Part shown: positions 12,394 to 12,421 of the stretch, piece by piece
Layout: every line of letters begins with the position of its first letter
Numbering within the stretch: position 1 is the stretch's first letter
Source of the DNA: Baffinella frigidus
Taxonomy: Eukaryota > Cryptophyceae > Cryptomonadales > Baffinellaceae
DNA length: 12,421 nucleotides
Assembly: GCA_026770585.1 (NCBI GenBank)
Contig: MU647053.1
Location: forward strand, 118,974-131,394
Reading direction: 5' to 3'
The notes under the pieces: model-generated
Database searches by the model: none
Told to the model about the DNA's origin: nothing
The model's input: the letters and a program-made list of their open reading frames with translations, nothing else
Made by a program: the position numbers and the translations under genes

Positions 12394-12421
12394 GTGCACC
12401 CTCGCCCTCTGGGGGAGAGAG
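12394..12421 (+). other. Start of intron 9
   Basis: GTGCACCCTCGCC follows the WQ codons. The reading frame here no longer resembles CPOX. Confidence 0.6.

Noticed and set aside
212-12393. The whole locus as a dead pseudogene
   Set aside because: One copy of each exon has an intact frame, matching phases and both splice sites, which would be unlikely without selection. Expression remains unproven.

Overview
This window looks like nuclear DNA from a eukaryotic alga, most likely of the green lineage. It has plant-type telomere-like heptads (CCCTAAA and variants), many short non-autonomous inverted-repeat elements, and one plastid-type biosynthetic gene cut into very small exons by spliceosomal introns. 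There are no bacterial-style operons, ribosome binding sites, rRNA, tRNA or CRISPR arrays. A prasinophyte such as Cymbomonas or Pyramimonas is a guess only. None of the long open frames is a convincing gene; they are shadows of repeats.

The gene is an oxygen-dependent coproporphyrinogen III oxidase (hemF/CPOX family) on the + strand. It runs through the whole window and is open at both ends. I recover nine consecutive exons: 212-292, 2432-2513, 4368-4418, 4587-4622, 6796-6881, 7011-7058, 8754-8839, 9947-10014 and 12307-12393. Every intron begins GT and ends CAG, all phases agree, and the joined reading frame of 625 nt (about 208 residues) follows the CPOX family in order. The landmarks are [70 protein letters not shown] and [11 protein letters not shown]. 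The N-terminus and about the last 100 residues lie outside.

The introns hold the unusual biology. (1) They are packed with truncated copies of the neighbouring exon edges: the 3' ends of exons A, B, F and H with their donors, and the 5' ends of exons B, C, E, H and I with their acceptors. About 30 such shards are visible. (2) Introns 3 and 5 consist almost entirely of telomere-like heptads, and heptad arrays recur in introns 0, 1, 2 and 8. (3) About ten families of short inverted-repeat elements (MITE-like, 40-175 bp) sit in the long introns, several in two or more copies and some nested.

Layout: 1-211, heptad array (intron 0); 212-292, exon A; 293-2431, intron 1 with A shards, repeats and heptads on both strands; 2432-2513, exon B; 2514-4367, intron 2 with B shards and several MITEs; 4368-4622, exons C and D around a telomere-like intron; 4623-6795, intron 4 with MITEs and a tandem array of exon E 5' copies; 6796-7058, exons E and F around a second telomere-like intron; 7059-8753, intron 6; 8754-8839, exon G; 8840-9946, intron 7 with three H copies; 9947-10014, exon H; 10015-12306, intron 8 with H donor shards followed by I acceptor shards; 12307-12393, exon I; then the start of intron 9.
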